Position numbers and translations under genes: made by a program. A DNA stretch of 64,000 nt from Spirometra erinaceieuropaei (lineage: Eukaryota; Platyhelminthes; Cestoda; Diphyllobothriidea; Diphyllobothriidae), in assembly GCA_902702965.1 (NCBI GenBank), contig CACRXP010000384.1:406533-470532 (forward strand), given 5' to 3'. The notes beneath the pieces are model-generated. The model ran no database searches and had not been told where the DNA came from. It was given only the letters and a program-made list of their open reading frames with translations. Positions 12,545-24,882 of this stretch are shown one piece after another (position 1 is the first letter of the stretch; every line of letters starts with the position of its first letter).

Positions 12545-13010
12545 AATTGCTAAGGCTACGAATGTTGTTGCGTTGCTTGTTTCTTCTTGAAAATAACGAA
12601 AAACGAATTTTGGAAAACATAGTTGTAATATCTTCTTGGTGAACATGCCTGTTGCAAGTTTCCAAGACTATAGTGCCTCCCATCAAATATTCAGAGCACA
12701 TTTACACTAAATATAGTATCGCCCTAAATGTCTTGTTCCGAGGAAAAATCCATTTCCTACATATTCACTGCCGCTTTATGAAAGGGGCTTGCTTTGGTCG
12801 TCAGTGTATACGTTAATATGTCGACGCACATGCACAACTTGGAAAAAGATATATAAATTAGCATGTCAGCTGTCTGCAGGTGTGCGTGCCACTTATATAT
12901 CGATCCAAAATTAATCTTTTTAGTGTAGTAATTAATACCCCTGTGCTAGCAACTGTTAACAAAATCCTTTTTACCGGATTATTGATTTAATATTAAAATT
13001 TCTAATTCTT
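12545..13010. other. AT-rich, no recognised feature apart from the following exon's acceptor
   Basis: The last 30 bases before 13016 are pyrimidine-rich (TCTAATTCTTTTCAG), consistent with a splice acceptor. Nothing else is seen. Confidence 0.4.
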
Positions 13011-13015
13011 TTCAG

Positions 13016-13072
13016 GGCGACATCATTGAGGACAAGAACGTCATTCTCGCAGTCTGCCTTGAAAATATCCCA
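13016..13072 (+). CDS. single 57-bp internal exon of an unidentified gene
   Basis: A small, clearly bounded exon: acceptor TTCTTTTCAG, then 19 in-frame codons reading GDIIEDKNVILAVCLENIP, then donor GTAAGC. Intron phases are 0 on both sides. Its base composition is less AT-rich than its surroundings, and synonymous sites prefer C (GAC, ATC, GTC, CTC), as expected of conserved coding sequence. No partner exon was recognised within the window, so the parent gene probably has long introns extending beyond what I can join. The protein is not identified. Confidence 0.6.
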
Positions 13073-13074
13073 GT

Positions 13075-14325
13075 AAGCAATAAAAACATGACATTCAACA
13101 ATTGCTTTACGTTGTGATTACTGTTGAAATATTCAGTTCGTTTACCCATCATGAGATCATTTAATTTATTCCCACTGTTTATATGTCAGTCAGTATTAAA
13201 CGTAAATTAATTTCGTTTGCGGTCAGTGCTGTGCCCATCTGTGGAGCACAGTAACGATAAATATTTTCTTACGTGCGCATATCCATGGATTGTATTCTGC
13301 CAGTTATTTTTCTTCACATTGCAAGATGTATTTATTTCTTATGAGGAACCCGCTATTAATGGTCATGCATGATACCTATTAAAAAAGATGTGCATCCTAT
13401 GATGCCCAGTAAAAAAGTTTCGAAAGGTGGTTGGCACCGGAGGGAACGGGTCCTATCAGGTTATTATGGCCAAGCTCTTTAACAAATTGAGGGTTCGGAA
13501 TCAGTGCACATTCAGTGAATACACACAGGTGGTTACATTGAAAAAAAGAAAACCAGACGGCATACTTGTGAAGATACATGCTAATGTTAGCAATTTTTAC
13601 GGTTGATAGTTGTAGACATATTTTATTACGGTGGCTTAAATATACGCAATGGGGTGCATTATGAACTGAGACGGAAAGTAAGACGCACTGACAATTTGCG
13701 ATGCAAAAAATTGTCTCTTGGCCTACTTACCTACACCTGCCTTTAAGGGCTGGAAATGATAATAAAATGTTAAACTTCTCACTGAGTCAACAGTTTGAAT
13801 TTTTGCCACCAACCTTTCTCACTTTATGTTGCTTCGTAGCCCGGGATGACCGTTTCCTCTGGACTACGCGGTCTTCATGGGAAGATTTATATTTGGGCAA
13901 GACAGCAATGAACAGAAAGCGTCTCCGACTACTGAAGCAACACGGTGAACATTCAAATGTGCTGATTAGAATGTACTGTTGCTAAGAACTTAGGCATAAT
14001 TAATAGTGCTGCGCTGTCCGCGTCGTATTTTTTCCTATGCAAAATTTTGAAAGGTAACGCATGACGGTCTAGCCCGATTTCTGCTCTGTCGTGATCACCA
14101 AATAATGTACTTGTGAGTAGCAGACGTTTCTTCGGAGCTATTATCCTATAAACCCTTGCAACCCAGGTGACGTAATTGTCAACAACGCCGAGAAATAGGC
14201 ATCTGTTCAGCATTCGGCGGTATTCATAAATATCTAAAAAACTGACAGATTTCAGAAATGCACAGTGAGTGGGGTTAAGTGCGGATGTTGTTAATCGGAG
14301 TTGCCAGGTAGTGGTTAGCAAGCCT
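13075..14325. other. no recognised gene; probably intronic
   Basis: If the exon at 13016-13072 is real, this is part of its downstream intron. The open frames here overlap on both strands and show no homology that I recognise. Confidence 0.4.
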
Positions 14326-14329
14326 TATG

Positions 14330-15000
14330 TCTTTGAAGGCGCAAATTCATGTTTTCGTCGTAGATGGCTGCACTAGCATTCACTGCTCGACTCCATGCCA
14401 GTCTAGTCTGTGCGAGGTCTCCACAGATCAGTGGATTAATATGTTACTATATCCGGTAATCTTTTACAGTAGTCCTTTAGCGCTGTTTTGATCCTACCGT
14501 TGGGCAGGCACACGTGGAGACATCATCGAAGGAGATTTGTTATGGTAAGAAAGCGTCGTCCATCCTTACCAGGTGGCCGATTCGCCGAAGATTATATTGC
14601 CGCAGCATGACCTGAATACTGAGGGTTTCTGTGCGTTCCAGTGCTTGTTGTGTCCGCAGCCCTGTTCTGCCAGCTCAGTTTTAATATTGCGCGTAGGAGT
14701 TTGAGATTTGAGCTTTTTATTCAGCTTTTTATTATGACTTGCTTAAACACTGGAGGTCTTCGCTCCGTATAGGTATATCATCATGACGACGAACATGGAG
14801 CTGCCCGAAGTCTTCAGGTGTCGACGAGCAACCTAGTCGTCGATGTTGGCGTAGCGCTGGAGAGTGTTTCCTAAAAAGGCGGACGTTGCCATGGTTTTAA
14901 TTTGGCTGCTGTTCACATTGATTTGATGAGTTTTGTGTTCCGTGTTGTACGCATTTTGGCGCATGACCTACAGTTTTGTCGTGTGAATAGACTTTTCATT
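14330..15000 (-). pseudogene. RTE-like LINE reverse transcriptase 3' region (relic)
   Basis: On the minus strand this is the end of an RTE-like LINE ORF with frame changes. At about 14836-14916: VNSSQIKTMATSAFLGNTLQ then RYANIDD and VARRHLKTS, matching the V.G..L..V..F.YLGS.(L/I)......DDEV.RRI..A block that follows the RT domain. At 14750-14790: MIYLYGAKTSSV, matching LLYGAETW. At 14560-14620: RRIGHLVRMDDA, matching RW.GH..RM.D. At 14344-14371: SAAIYDEN, matching GAAIYEAN. The segment between the YGAETW and GHLVRM blocks is degraded. It represents the part of the protein just upstream of the zinc-finger tail seen at 5.3-5.6 kb. Confidence 0.8.
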
Positions 15001-15049
15001 GGTCACCACGAATTCCTCGTACATTTTTGCTGTTGACTACGACTTCAGC

Positions 15050-16255
15050 ACACCAGATTACGCCTATCACCCATCAAACAGGGAATTTGCACTCCGGCGG
15101 TGTTTGGCTTTGTCAATTACATTTATTAAAAGGCCTTTTCCTGTCTGACGGAATATTCTGCTCTTGTCTGTTTTCAGTGCCCTAGGCGCATCCTGTGCCG
15201 CACTCTGTATGACTTTTACTTTGAGTTGTCATTGAATGAGGTTTAGTGCCTTAAACTCAACATGATGTTGAACGCAATGTTAGACGGTCAGTGTTCGAGA
15301 CAGAGAATCCGGCTGAGTATTTGAGCAGTTGAATCCGCTCCAACTTTACTTCTTTACATGATGCATTATGTACCACAATGTGCAATAGAACTGAATGTTT
15401 AAAATTAATCCGTCAGCCCGCCCCCATCTCGTGTTAACCCCAGTTCACCGACTCGATTGCCAATAAAAGGGTGGAGAAATGCTGATTAGTTATGTAGCTC
15501 CAAATTTAGCAGTATTTGTGAAGTCGAAAATGGCAGTCCTGTAGGGGCTAACCAGTCATTCACCTGAGGTGTTGCATAATCCGTTGCCCCGAAAATATTC
15601 TATACACTGCCGGTACCCAATTACCGGGGCATCTGCGAAGAAATTTGATTTCTACGTACGTTAACGTCAACTGGTGGACGAATTTCTCCTATCCTTTTGC
15701 CGACTCCAGCGTCTAACAACCGATTGGATGGTGGTCTGCAACGACAGTGAGCGTCCCGAGACGTAGAGGCGAAAGAAGGGGTATCATACGAATCAACACA
15801 ATGTGCAGCTGTCGGTTCGACTTCAAACAAGCTGACATCTTCAGAAGTAGAATGCGTACAGCACTTCAGAGTATCTAAGGAGTTTTTTCGTGGTGAAATG
15901 TCAAGGATTTTAACCCATGTGTGCTAAGTTCAATTCGGGGGTCGGTAAGTGTTGTCCTAGTGCGTCAGTTCATCGTTATCCCTTTGTAGGGGAGTGGCGT
16001 CTTTGTGACTTTGGTCATTGCTCTTGTTAGCATTGTCCATGTTTCCTGTCCTCTTTGTATGCGTCTCGCCTTCAAGATCCGTTCACTTATTCAAAATTGT
16101 TTATACGGTGGTTTCCACACCAGTTTTGAAGTTATCGCAACATTTCTCATCAGTGGAGTTCTTTCTCGCCTGATCAATCTCAGGACTTACATTGGGCGGC
16201 CTGTGTACGGTCAGGAAATTCAGATAAGGCGCATCATGAATCCTAAATTCTTATC
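15050..16255. other. unassigned; possibly degraded LINE sequence
   Basis: Lies between two LINE relics on the minus strand and may be older LINE debris, but I could not align any protein block. Confidence 0.35.
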
Positions 16256-16257
16256 AA

Positions 16258-16444
16258 AACAGTTTTGAGTTCTGACGCGATGATTCCTCTCTTGACGTAG
16301 ATCGCTCAGCCCTCCCTTTTTATGTGGTCTGTCTTGGCGAAAAGGTTGAGATTCATCAAGTGCAATTTCGGCATCCAACACTTCAGTCTGGAAACGTGTC
16401 TTTGTGATAGCAATGATATCAGGCTGCATAGCTGATGTCCACAC
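16258..16444 (-). pseudogene. CR1/jockey-like LINE endonuclease fragment
   Basis: A minus-strand frame contains QPDIIAITKTRFQTEVLDAE and then IALDESQPFRQDRPHKKGG. This is the start of the APE-type endonuclease of CR1/jockey-like LINEs (PDIIAITETWL...D.E..L.GY..FR.DR....GGG). The catalytic Glu of ITETW reads Lys here (ITKTR), so the fragment is inactive even apart from its truncation. The element type differs from the RTE-like relic just downstream. Confidence 0.75.
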
Positions 16445-16449
16445 TTTTT

Positions 16450-19345
16450 AAGTCATATAGCTTCTAAAACAATCTCTGGGCATTTCATAAACAAAGCGGA
16501 GCTTAGTCAAGGCAGATACCCGTACGATTTTTGAGTCGAAGTTGCCAGATATTTCGTGTGAGATTTGGGCCCATCCTCCTCTTCCGAGTCTACTGCTGTT
16601 TAACCGGACTGGGCGTCAATGTATTGATCGTCATTTCCCCTGGTCGGTTGGGCATACAAGAGCGTTTTTTTCTTTATTTGTATGCCGTGATTTATTCTCT
16701 CTTTTGGGATGTCCGATGTAGCCTTAGGCGCTTCTTTTACGATAATGCATTTACAGCGATCAAACTAAGAGCACTGTAATTTATTTTATACTCGAGGTCT
16801 GTATCCCACCATTTTTGTTGTCATCATTGCCCAATTCAGAGACAGTTGACGGCAGGTTTTCACGTTTATCGAGGCTTCTTAGTCATATGGTACATATATT
16901 GGCAGTGGGACACTTGCTTGCATTGTTTGTAAACTCTGCTCTCCCATGCTGACGTTCTGGCTTACTTTGCCTTCTGGGGATGATTCGAGACCTTTCTTCA
17001 TTTGATGAGATTCCTTTTCGTCACTATTCCTCTTTTTTATGAGAGACGTTCTCGGTTTTGATTAGGCCTGTAGGCGGACTTCTTCTTTTTCAAGGGCTAA
17101 TGCGGTTACTGAAATTGTATTGACATTTTTTTATTATCTACTAAATTTCCGACATCGCCATCTCTCTCTTCTTTTCGGGTAAATGGTGAGGAAAGTTCAT
17201 CAGATCCTCCATCTTAATGCTTGCATTCCTTATATTCTTTTATATTTTCTAGATTTTCCAAAAAAGTCCAAAACATGACGCACATACCTCTTATTTGTAT
17301 TTAACGTCCTATAGAGTTATTAAACACATTGCGCGTTTAACGGGAGCTGATTTGTCAGCAGGAGACTTATCGCAGTGGCCCTTTTTACAGCATGTTACGG
17401 TTATAGTATTGTTTATGTCGTCAAGCAGCCCGCCGCGCCTAAGTGGCCTAGTTGTAGCGACATTTTCAACAAAACTCTAGTGCCCAGATTCCAGCATGGC
17501 TTCAGGCGGAGTTTTCGACTAATGTCTAGGGGATCCTTGATCACCAACCATCATTAAGTCAATAAACTTGAAAAGTTTTTACCTGTATTCCAACGATTAC
17601 AAACTAGACAAAGGTATAAAGTAAATGCCAAACGACTAAGCCGTTCTTGTATATGGGAAATCTCGCGGCGCAGTTGTCAGGGATGTGGTAGGAAGGAGAT
17701 AGGCTTTTCTAGCGAAACTCATGTTCTGATCCTGTGAGAATCGTGATATTGGTTAAAATTCGACTTTTTAATTCCGACAAGCCGTCGGGTATTTTAGTAC
17801 GCAGGAGTCTTGAAAAAAATTGGAATCACACGGAGGTCAAACTTTTCGATCAGAAGTCAGAAGACGCGCCGCAGCTAAGTTGGAAAACCACAGAAGAACG
17901 GACATGTGTGGGAATTATATGCTACGACCAAATAGGATATTGCATTCGTTTTTGCCGCTTTTGTTAGTCCTTTGCACTTCTTTGCAATTTGTTGAACAAT
18001 TGAATATCTACGTCCTAATTGATCTCCATGAATTAGCCTTAAGGAGGACTCGGTATCAAGGAAAACTAGAAGGCATGGAGATGACGGAGGAATAATCACC
18101 TTTAGTTTGGTTGGCGGAAGTCACATTCGTCCTTAGTTCCTACTCAGAGATACCGTGAATTATGGGTATTTTGTAACAAGCATGTGTAAAATTGTATAGC
18201 TTTCATCGGTTAAGACAGTTGGAATGTATATTACTGTATATTAATGAACACCCGGACTACCTTTTCATATTCATTCTAGGTCCATATTATTGCAGGCGTT
18301 GGGATGTCAAATGCTACATAATAGTCTTAATAGACGCATTCTCAAACTCGTTTTTTTTGAAAAACTTGCGGTAGGTTTAGGGAGAGTAATTACCCAGGTT
18401 ATTTGCGAAGATTTTCGCATCATGATCTTGTCTGAACCTAGTTGCTACTAACGTCAGTCCGCGCTTTTCGTTGTATGACTCTGATCTAACTTTCGAAGGT
18501 CAGTAATGTCTTGACTCAAAAGTAATATACCGCCATTATTACCACCACATACATTTCCCGGCAGTTTGACCAGTTCATCCTCTCAAGGCTATGCAGATGT
18601 CTGTATTTTGTGTAACTGATTTAATTTGCAACAAAAAGATGTAGGCCTACCGAGTAAACCGGGGAGCATTATATGCCATTTGCTAAAGTACTGACCGCAG
18701 CATGACTAGGGGTGGTACAGTGAACACATATAACAGTGGAGTTTGGCAGCAGAATATTATAACAAGCTCGAATATAATGTAAATGATTATGTTATATTTT
18801 TGGGACAATAAATATAAATTTCAACTTCAATCTACACTAAGCAAATAGTCAGAAGGATTCTAAGGATCCTTCATCAGCAAGCACGCATTTTTACTTGATT
18901 TTAACTATTTCGATTGATTCTGCACCTCAGCTGTTACTAATCTTACTGCGCTGGATAATAGTCATGTCTAGTCGGGGGTATCTCAGGCGCTATGTGCAAT
19001 GTGCCATTGTAAGAGATGTCGACATTATGGATGTATTGGCACGTCCACTAGTGGACTCGTGGCACATCAACTAGTACTCGAGCACGGATTCGCGATGCGG
19101 GTCACCGCAGCGGCAGCGACCCGCGCACTGTCCCGCCTCCAGTCTTCTTAAATGTCTCATGACTCTGGATTTCGGAAGTTTGTGTAAACAATTTATATTG
19201 CTCGGCGGTCTAAACTGCTTATGTCTTGTAGGCTCAAACGTGCTATTTTACCCTGAAGGATAAAAGAAATACGACAGAGAGTTCTTATAGTTTTTAAAGG
19301 TTTATTTCAAATAAATTCATAGGTTTTTTGGCAGATTTTGAATAA
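16450..19345. other. long stretch without a recognised gene
   Basis: Only chance frames. A locally GC-rich patch at 17410-17500 (CCGCGCCTAAGTGGCCTAG) superficially resembles a tRNA-like SINE head but lacks a B box. Nothing is supported. Confidence 0.4.
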
Positions 19346-19349
19346 TTCC

Positions 19350-19405
19350 CATTGACCGAGGCGCCGAGTTTTTCACAGTTAGGTCAATGTGACCGTAAAA
19401 AAACC
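19350..19405 (+). repeat. SINE body fragment
   Basis: GAGGCGCCGAGTTTTTCACA, then GTTAGGTCAATGTGACC, matches the body that follows the tRNA-like head of the SINE at 7040-7200 (there GGCGCCGAGTTTTTCATAG, then TTGGATCAATATGAC). The tRNA-like head is lost. Confidence 0.65.
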
Positions 19406-19555
19406 TTAACGGATTCACGCATCAGCTACAAAAGATGGTATTTTCCCTAATAACACGGGCAGTAGATTTATTCAGATACTAGGAAATCGTTTTAAAAGTT
19501 GTAAGAAGTGTGAATCACTGTACTTTTATCGACTTCTCACTCTGTTTTACGATGG

Positions 19556-19813
19556 TTAGCAAGGCAATAGCATTTTTCGTTCTTAATTGTAAGGGCTTAG
19601 ATTGTGTAGTACACTTATTACGTGCGCCGGAATATAAGCCATGTACAAGTTTTTGTCCCCAGTACTTCTTTTGACCTCTGTTGTCAGCAGCAGAGCGTCG
19701 ATAGTGCAACTGTAGGACATAGATCCTAACTGAATTCGTCGGGCGATGTTCATTTTGATATCGGCAAAATGTACGACCTTCTGCAACCAAGTGTGCATTT
19801 TAAAATCTGTATT
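19556..19813 (-). pseudogene. secreted protein family, copy 2, last exon with premature stop
   Basis: Homologue of exon 3 of the family: acceptor CTCTCTACTCGCAG, phase 0, then VVHFADIKMNIARRIQLGS, SCTIDALLLTTEV, LYMAYIP and NLSPYN followed by TAA at 19583-19585. If that stop is passed, the same frame continues ERKMLLPC and stops at 19556-19558. This gives exactly 258 bp and the usual final Cys, as in copies 1, 3 and 4. The stop therefore arose by substitution in a full-length exon. As it stands the product would lose its last 9 residues and the conserved terminal Cys. No signal-peptide exon was found and exon 2 is at best degenerate, so a pseudogene is most likely. Confidence 0.8.
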
Positions 19814-19921
19814 CTGCGAGTAGAGAGTGCCCAACATAATGCTATGACATGACTGGAGATCAAATTAAACCATGAAACTGTCGGCGTTTCATGTAAGTTA
19901 GTCGCAGAAAAATTAACCTAC

Positions 19922-20154
19922 GTGTTTTACTCTAACCCGTGAAATTCTTAGCACACATTGGAAAAGTGCATTGAGCTTTTTGAACTCCTAGCCAAGTGCA
20001 TGTCGTGTGGGTTTCAAACTTTGTCTCACCTACAGCCTTGAACTTAGAGGTCACGTAATTTTACAGAACAAGTTTTGAAACAAGACTACGACGAAGCAAT
20101 AGTAAATGTTGAACTGAGACATTGCAGGTTATTCTCATGTGCATTACAGCGTAT
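19922..20154 (-). pseudogene. possible degenerate exon 2 of family copy 2
   Basis: Position argues for it: a GTAGGT donor at 19921 would give a 108-bp intron, right in the 91-110 bp range of the other copies. The last codons (C-VLRISRVRVKH) line up with C-DNIIMPACFRVQY of copy 5. Further upstream the frame holds stops and the helix block is not recognisable. The extent given assumes the family's 233-bp exon length. Weak evidence. Confidence 0.3.
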
Positions 20155-20159
20155 GGTTT

Positions 20160-23100
20160 AATTACGACGTTGTTAAGTCGTTGAAATTACATCGTGGATT
20201 ATTTAAATAAACCTTTAAGTGTGCCTTAAATACGCCTTTCGACTGGTTGCACAGCCCAAGGCGGCTTCATTATTTTTTCTGCGTGATCCTGGGATATTTT
20301 GCATTCTTCCTATTTTGGCCGCGCAGAGCCCATTTTGTTAACCTTTGAATAAACGAGCATTTTCAACAGAGCATTTAGCATATTCTTAAAATTATCATCA
20401 GACTGGAGTAGATTCGCCAATCGTGTTTATTCCATATTTTATATATCTGCCTCTCGGGGGGGGGGGGCGGAGTAAAAACTTTAGAATGATTAGGGAAATG
20501 GGGCACTTTATTCACAGCGCTCATTATATATTACGTTGGCGAACGACGACAGACCTGAACGGGAACAAGCGTATTGCGGGGTTTCGCGGCCTCCATTTAC
20601 TAATTTTAAAATTGGGACTTGCAACCATAACACGACGCACGGGCGGAGAGTTGCAGGGGCAGTTAAGAGGTTCTCACTGGGGGCTGCAGTGCGGAGACAG
20701 AATCATTCCCATTAAAATAGAACTAATTAACAGCGTAAGAGATCAGGAGCTACAACACTACGGAAGATTATTTAGCGTAAAATAATTGTAGTTAAGAAAG
20801 CGTATTGACTGGCCAATGTCATTTGACTGAGTGTCTTACTTCAGCTGATTTGAAAACTTTCGGTCTTAATAAATGTGATATCACCATCAAGAACATTTGA
20901 AATCGAAGGCGATTAATCCATTCCCTAGTCTGTTTGCAGAAACAATGACAATGTTCGAGTAAGATTTGGTGCTAAGTGAAGCCAAAGTAAATGCAAAGTC
21001 TGCTGCTTATTAGTGTTCGTTTGCCATTGATTATGATCGATGCACAATATTATGATTGTTCTTTATTCAGCAAGTCACGTAGTCTTGAACTCATATGAAG
21101 CGTAAGCTACTGGGCGTCGGGCGGTCCCATAGGCATATGTGGGCTAATAATTTTAATAAATACAGCTAGTTTTCACAAACTTCAATTAATGGAATATTAA
21201 ATAAACCTAGCAGGTGTCATTTCGTTTTGCTCTGGTTAATGATGAGTTTCAGATCAGTCTTTAAATATCGCCGAGTACTTCAAAATTATCCAGAGTTTTT
21301 ATCGGCTTCCCGTTGTAAAACTGAACGTCCAAAAAAGTGACAAAACCAAACACACTTCTGATCAATTAGAAAAACCTCTTCTAATAGGGTAACGTTTTAA
21401 GGAATGTCTTAAGTCCGCTTCTCGTTGGCAGACATATGTGTAATTCAATTCCTTATACGGCGAAATCGAAAAGTGTTTTGAAACTTATAGTCGTTTATTT
21501 AAATTGTTGTATTTTTATGCCACAAACGCCAGAATATCCTTCGATCTACCTTATGCACAGCGTCGTTATCCGTGCCCACCTCTAAGTCTGTAACCTGCCA
21601 AAATGGTGCATGGCGGCGCGATAATATAAATGCATATATTATGCCGAGGCTATTGCTGTTTTGTCAGTTCTATTCCAAAATTACGAACAGGTAGGATGTG
21701 AATTGCACGATCCAAATTCGAAAATGACAACCCCATGTTACTCAGTTTGTTAACAAAACGTAGGGTTTTCTAAATGTCAGAACTGCTTGACCTCATATAA
21801 ACGACAGTCTGTCTGCGTGAGTTAATTCTGTACTTAAAGATATCAAAACGCAGAGATTTGCTAGTGTGACTTTTAAAACTCGATGACGTTTGTGTTCTCT
21901 TAAAAAAAATCATGAGTTAGCAAACAGATTCTCTTGTATTTTATTGATCAGAAGACCAATTTTCCGGAACGCAAACCAACGTTTAAAAAAATCCGTGAAT
22001 ATACTACTTTAATCCCAAAGAGAAGCGCTCAGATAGTCAACTAAAGCCTAAAACAGATATTAACATAAAAGTGTCCAAATATATTTCAACGTCCATTATC
22101 GTCAAAACGTTTGAACATTTTGGTTAATAAAATTAGATCGAAATAATTGCTGTATAAAAACGGGACCTCCTTAACGAGACTGGACAAGTGAGCAAAATAT
22201 GCAACGCTAAAGACGTCTTAAAATTCATGCATTAGTTTGTATTATTAGATTTTATAACAATGATAACACACTCTATACGCCAAAATTACATGACGGAGAA
22301 CCGAAATTGATTATCTAGTCCGCCTCTCATTCGATCATTTACTAAATCCCTTGGGTGTGCAAAACTACTTAAGAGTCTGACAGATGAAATAAGGCCATTT
22401 GAGTAGTTATCAGACCATAAAACCTCCTGTTGCAGTCCTACTGCTTGACCATCAGTCTGGCTGGTGGTATCAACTGTTCGAAATACGTATATGCGATATA
22501 ATACAGTAGACGCTGTAATTTCCGTATGACTGATTTGATGCGCGCTTAATCCCAAAGGATCTGTAAAGTAATCGAATCGTCCGCCGAATATTCTTAGTTT
22601 ATTTATATGCGCAGAACTTATTTTCTCAAATTTTGTGCAACCGAATTTGGGTTTCGGAACTCACACCGCCGTGCGACATACCTCGTTTTCATCTTACTGA
22701 CGCGATTGTTTATCTCATCACTAATAATTACTGGACTTACTAACAAGCATATATTTTCGACATCTGTAAAACGTAAAATATGATCGTCTTTACCGATGAG
22801 TGCATGTAATGAGAGTTCTTGTGATTCTTCAGTTGATATACCGTGTCTTATATAAACCTGATGATCAACAGTCATAAATATTTTTTATTGCAGATTTGCG
22901 CTCGCATCTATTCAAATCTTTGTACGCGTCACTTTTGCGACAAGATGTGTCCGTTAAAACTAGTTAATTGTGTTTCGCTAAAATAGTCGTAATGGCACGC
23001 CTGCTTCAACACCGCTTTTCATTCATAAACCGATGTTCACTGGCATTTTTATTATGAAAAATGATAACAGCCCATTACATTCGTGCTTCCAAATGCGTGT

Positions 23101-24600
23101 TCTAACAGAAGTTATCTCTGAGATCCTTCATGATTTCCGAAAATAAAGCCTCAGTTAAGTTCATTTTGGCTATTTGCTTGCTACTGAATATCAATGGTTT
23201 TGTGGGGGTTACGGTTTTTCTACTAGTCATTTGAATGATGTTGATTAGTTTTGATCTTATGTCCGCCGCAGTTGGACTGATTAATTCGGCCGTCTGTTGA
23301 CAATTTTCGCGGATTCTAAACAGACGCGCGCTTTATAGCACAGCCACAAAATCTTTGCGATTTAAAAGTTGGAGTGCGCTGAAACGGTAGGATTAAGCGT
23401 ACCGCTAGATGCCTGGCATCTCTATCCAATATTTATCAATGGCTTCCACAAGGGCGTCCAGTATTTCCCTTTTTAATACTCTCGCGTTGATACCCTCATT
23501 TATGTGAATTTGCGTGCTCACAATTTTCCTTACTTTGATAACAAATCTGAACAATAGCTACACTACCAATCAAAGTACCTGGCGTTAGGATTATCAATGT
23601 TATTCTAATCTGCAAGAGATCATTACGAGTCTCATCATACCATGAATTTTGGCATTTTGTCATTTTATTTTGACTCAGAATTTGGCGACTTGCATCTCTA
23701 TTGGTGCAGCAGTTTCTACATGTACTTGTACGGCTTTTATGTATATTTTCATTTTTGGAAGTTATGCACTGTAAGAAAGTCTGATTATTGAAAATCATAG
23801 ATGCTGCAGAGGCATAGCATTACTTTTCGAATTTTGAAGTCACATTTTCGTGAGGCTTTGCCCATGTGTCGCATTTCCAAAACCTTGCTCACCAGTGTCA
23901 GTCGTGGAATTTCTTTGGAGACGTGATCATGAAAATGTAGCGTTTGAATCCCCGTATTGATTTCACTTGTTTATTCCAGAAGCAGCCAATCAAGACCAGG
24001 CCAGAATTCGTGGTTGATATGGAAATTTAACAAAACCCACACAACTTCCTGAGTATGCTTTTTAATGCATATATATATTATAACATTACTGGTGTTCAGA
24101 TGACTTCGCGTTTGTTGTGATATATTGGATTCTTAAAATAGATCATCTTATAAATCTCAACAGGTTTATTTTTTGCTATATATATGGTGACGGACAATTC
24201 AGCCGGACAATCGAGGACTGTAAAAGTACGCATCAACTTCAGTCAATATGCTAGAATACAAGTAGTAGGTGTTTTATCAAAGACTTTTTAATTCTGCATA
24301 ACGTAAAATAAAAATATGTGGAGGGACGTCTGAACTCCGAAATAACGATCATAACGCTGATACAGGCGAAGATGCTAAGTCAGGAACTAAACGATGAGTA
24401 ACGAGACCCGACCACATTTTCGAGTTTAAATGTGTCATATTTCTGGCAAGAGCTAATACTTGCATGGGCCGGCACTTGTCATGATTCATGAAACCCTAAG
24501 TTATCAACAAGTCTGACAAGATACTCACTCCATATTCAATACTGCCTGGAAAAAGTAATTCACCACTTGGTGAGTGCGTATGCTAGTAAGCTAAAAGGAC
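20160..24600. other. long stretch without a recognised gene
   Basis: AT-rich with chance frames on both strands. A GC-richer block at 20450-20790 with an 11-G run holds a 120-codon frame of no recognisable kind; it may be a repeat. I searched for the missing first exon of copy 2 here and found none. Confidence 0.4.
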
Positions 24601-24604
24601 GAGC

Positions 24605-24790
24605 CACCATCACGCCGGCATCTATCATGGCTGATGAGGTATCAACAATTAACAATTTGCACACTGGCCATAGAGCAATTCGCGCACTGGCGGGCAAAAG
24701 TCCTCGATGAAAGGCAGAATGGTCGATTGACAAAGATATGCAGTATCATAGGGTTTGCACTAATAAAACCCAAATTAATCTTTGCAAAAA
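24605..24790 (+). repeat. dispersed repeat R1, partial copy 3
   Basis: CACGCCGGCATCTATCATGG and the segment TTTGCACACTGGCCATAGAG... GCAGAATGGTCGATTGACAA... ATATGCAGTATCATA match 45785-45940 over about 130 bp (there GGAGAATGGTCAATTGTCGA). The R1 tail is absent. The copy lies just past the stop codon of family copy 3, on the opposite strand. Confidence 0.65.
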
Positions 24791-24882
24791 ACACTCTTTG
24801 CCAAAAAGTTCCGGTAACACAAGTGTTTAATAAACATTTCCAACAGGAAATCACAGGGAGTTTATAATGCGATTGCTGTGTT

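Noticed and set aside
17410..17500. tRNA-like or second SINE family
   Set aside because: The A-box-like stretch lacks a B box at the right distance.
20423..20785. 120-codon open frame in a GC-richer block with a G homopolymer
   Set aside because: No recognisable domain; the composition suggests a repeat. The frame depends on the length of the G run.
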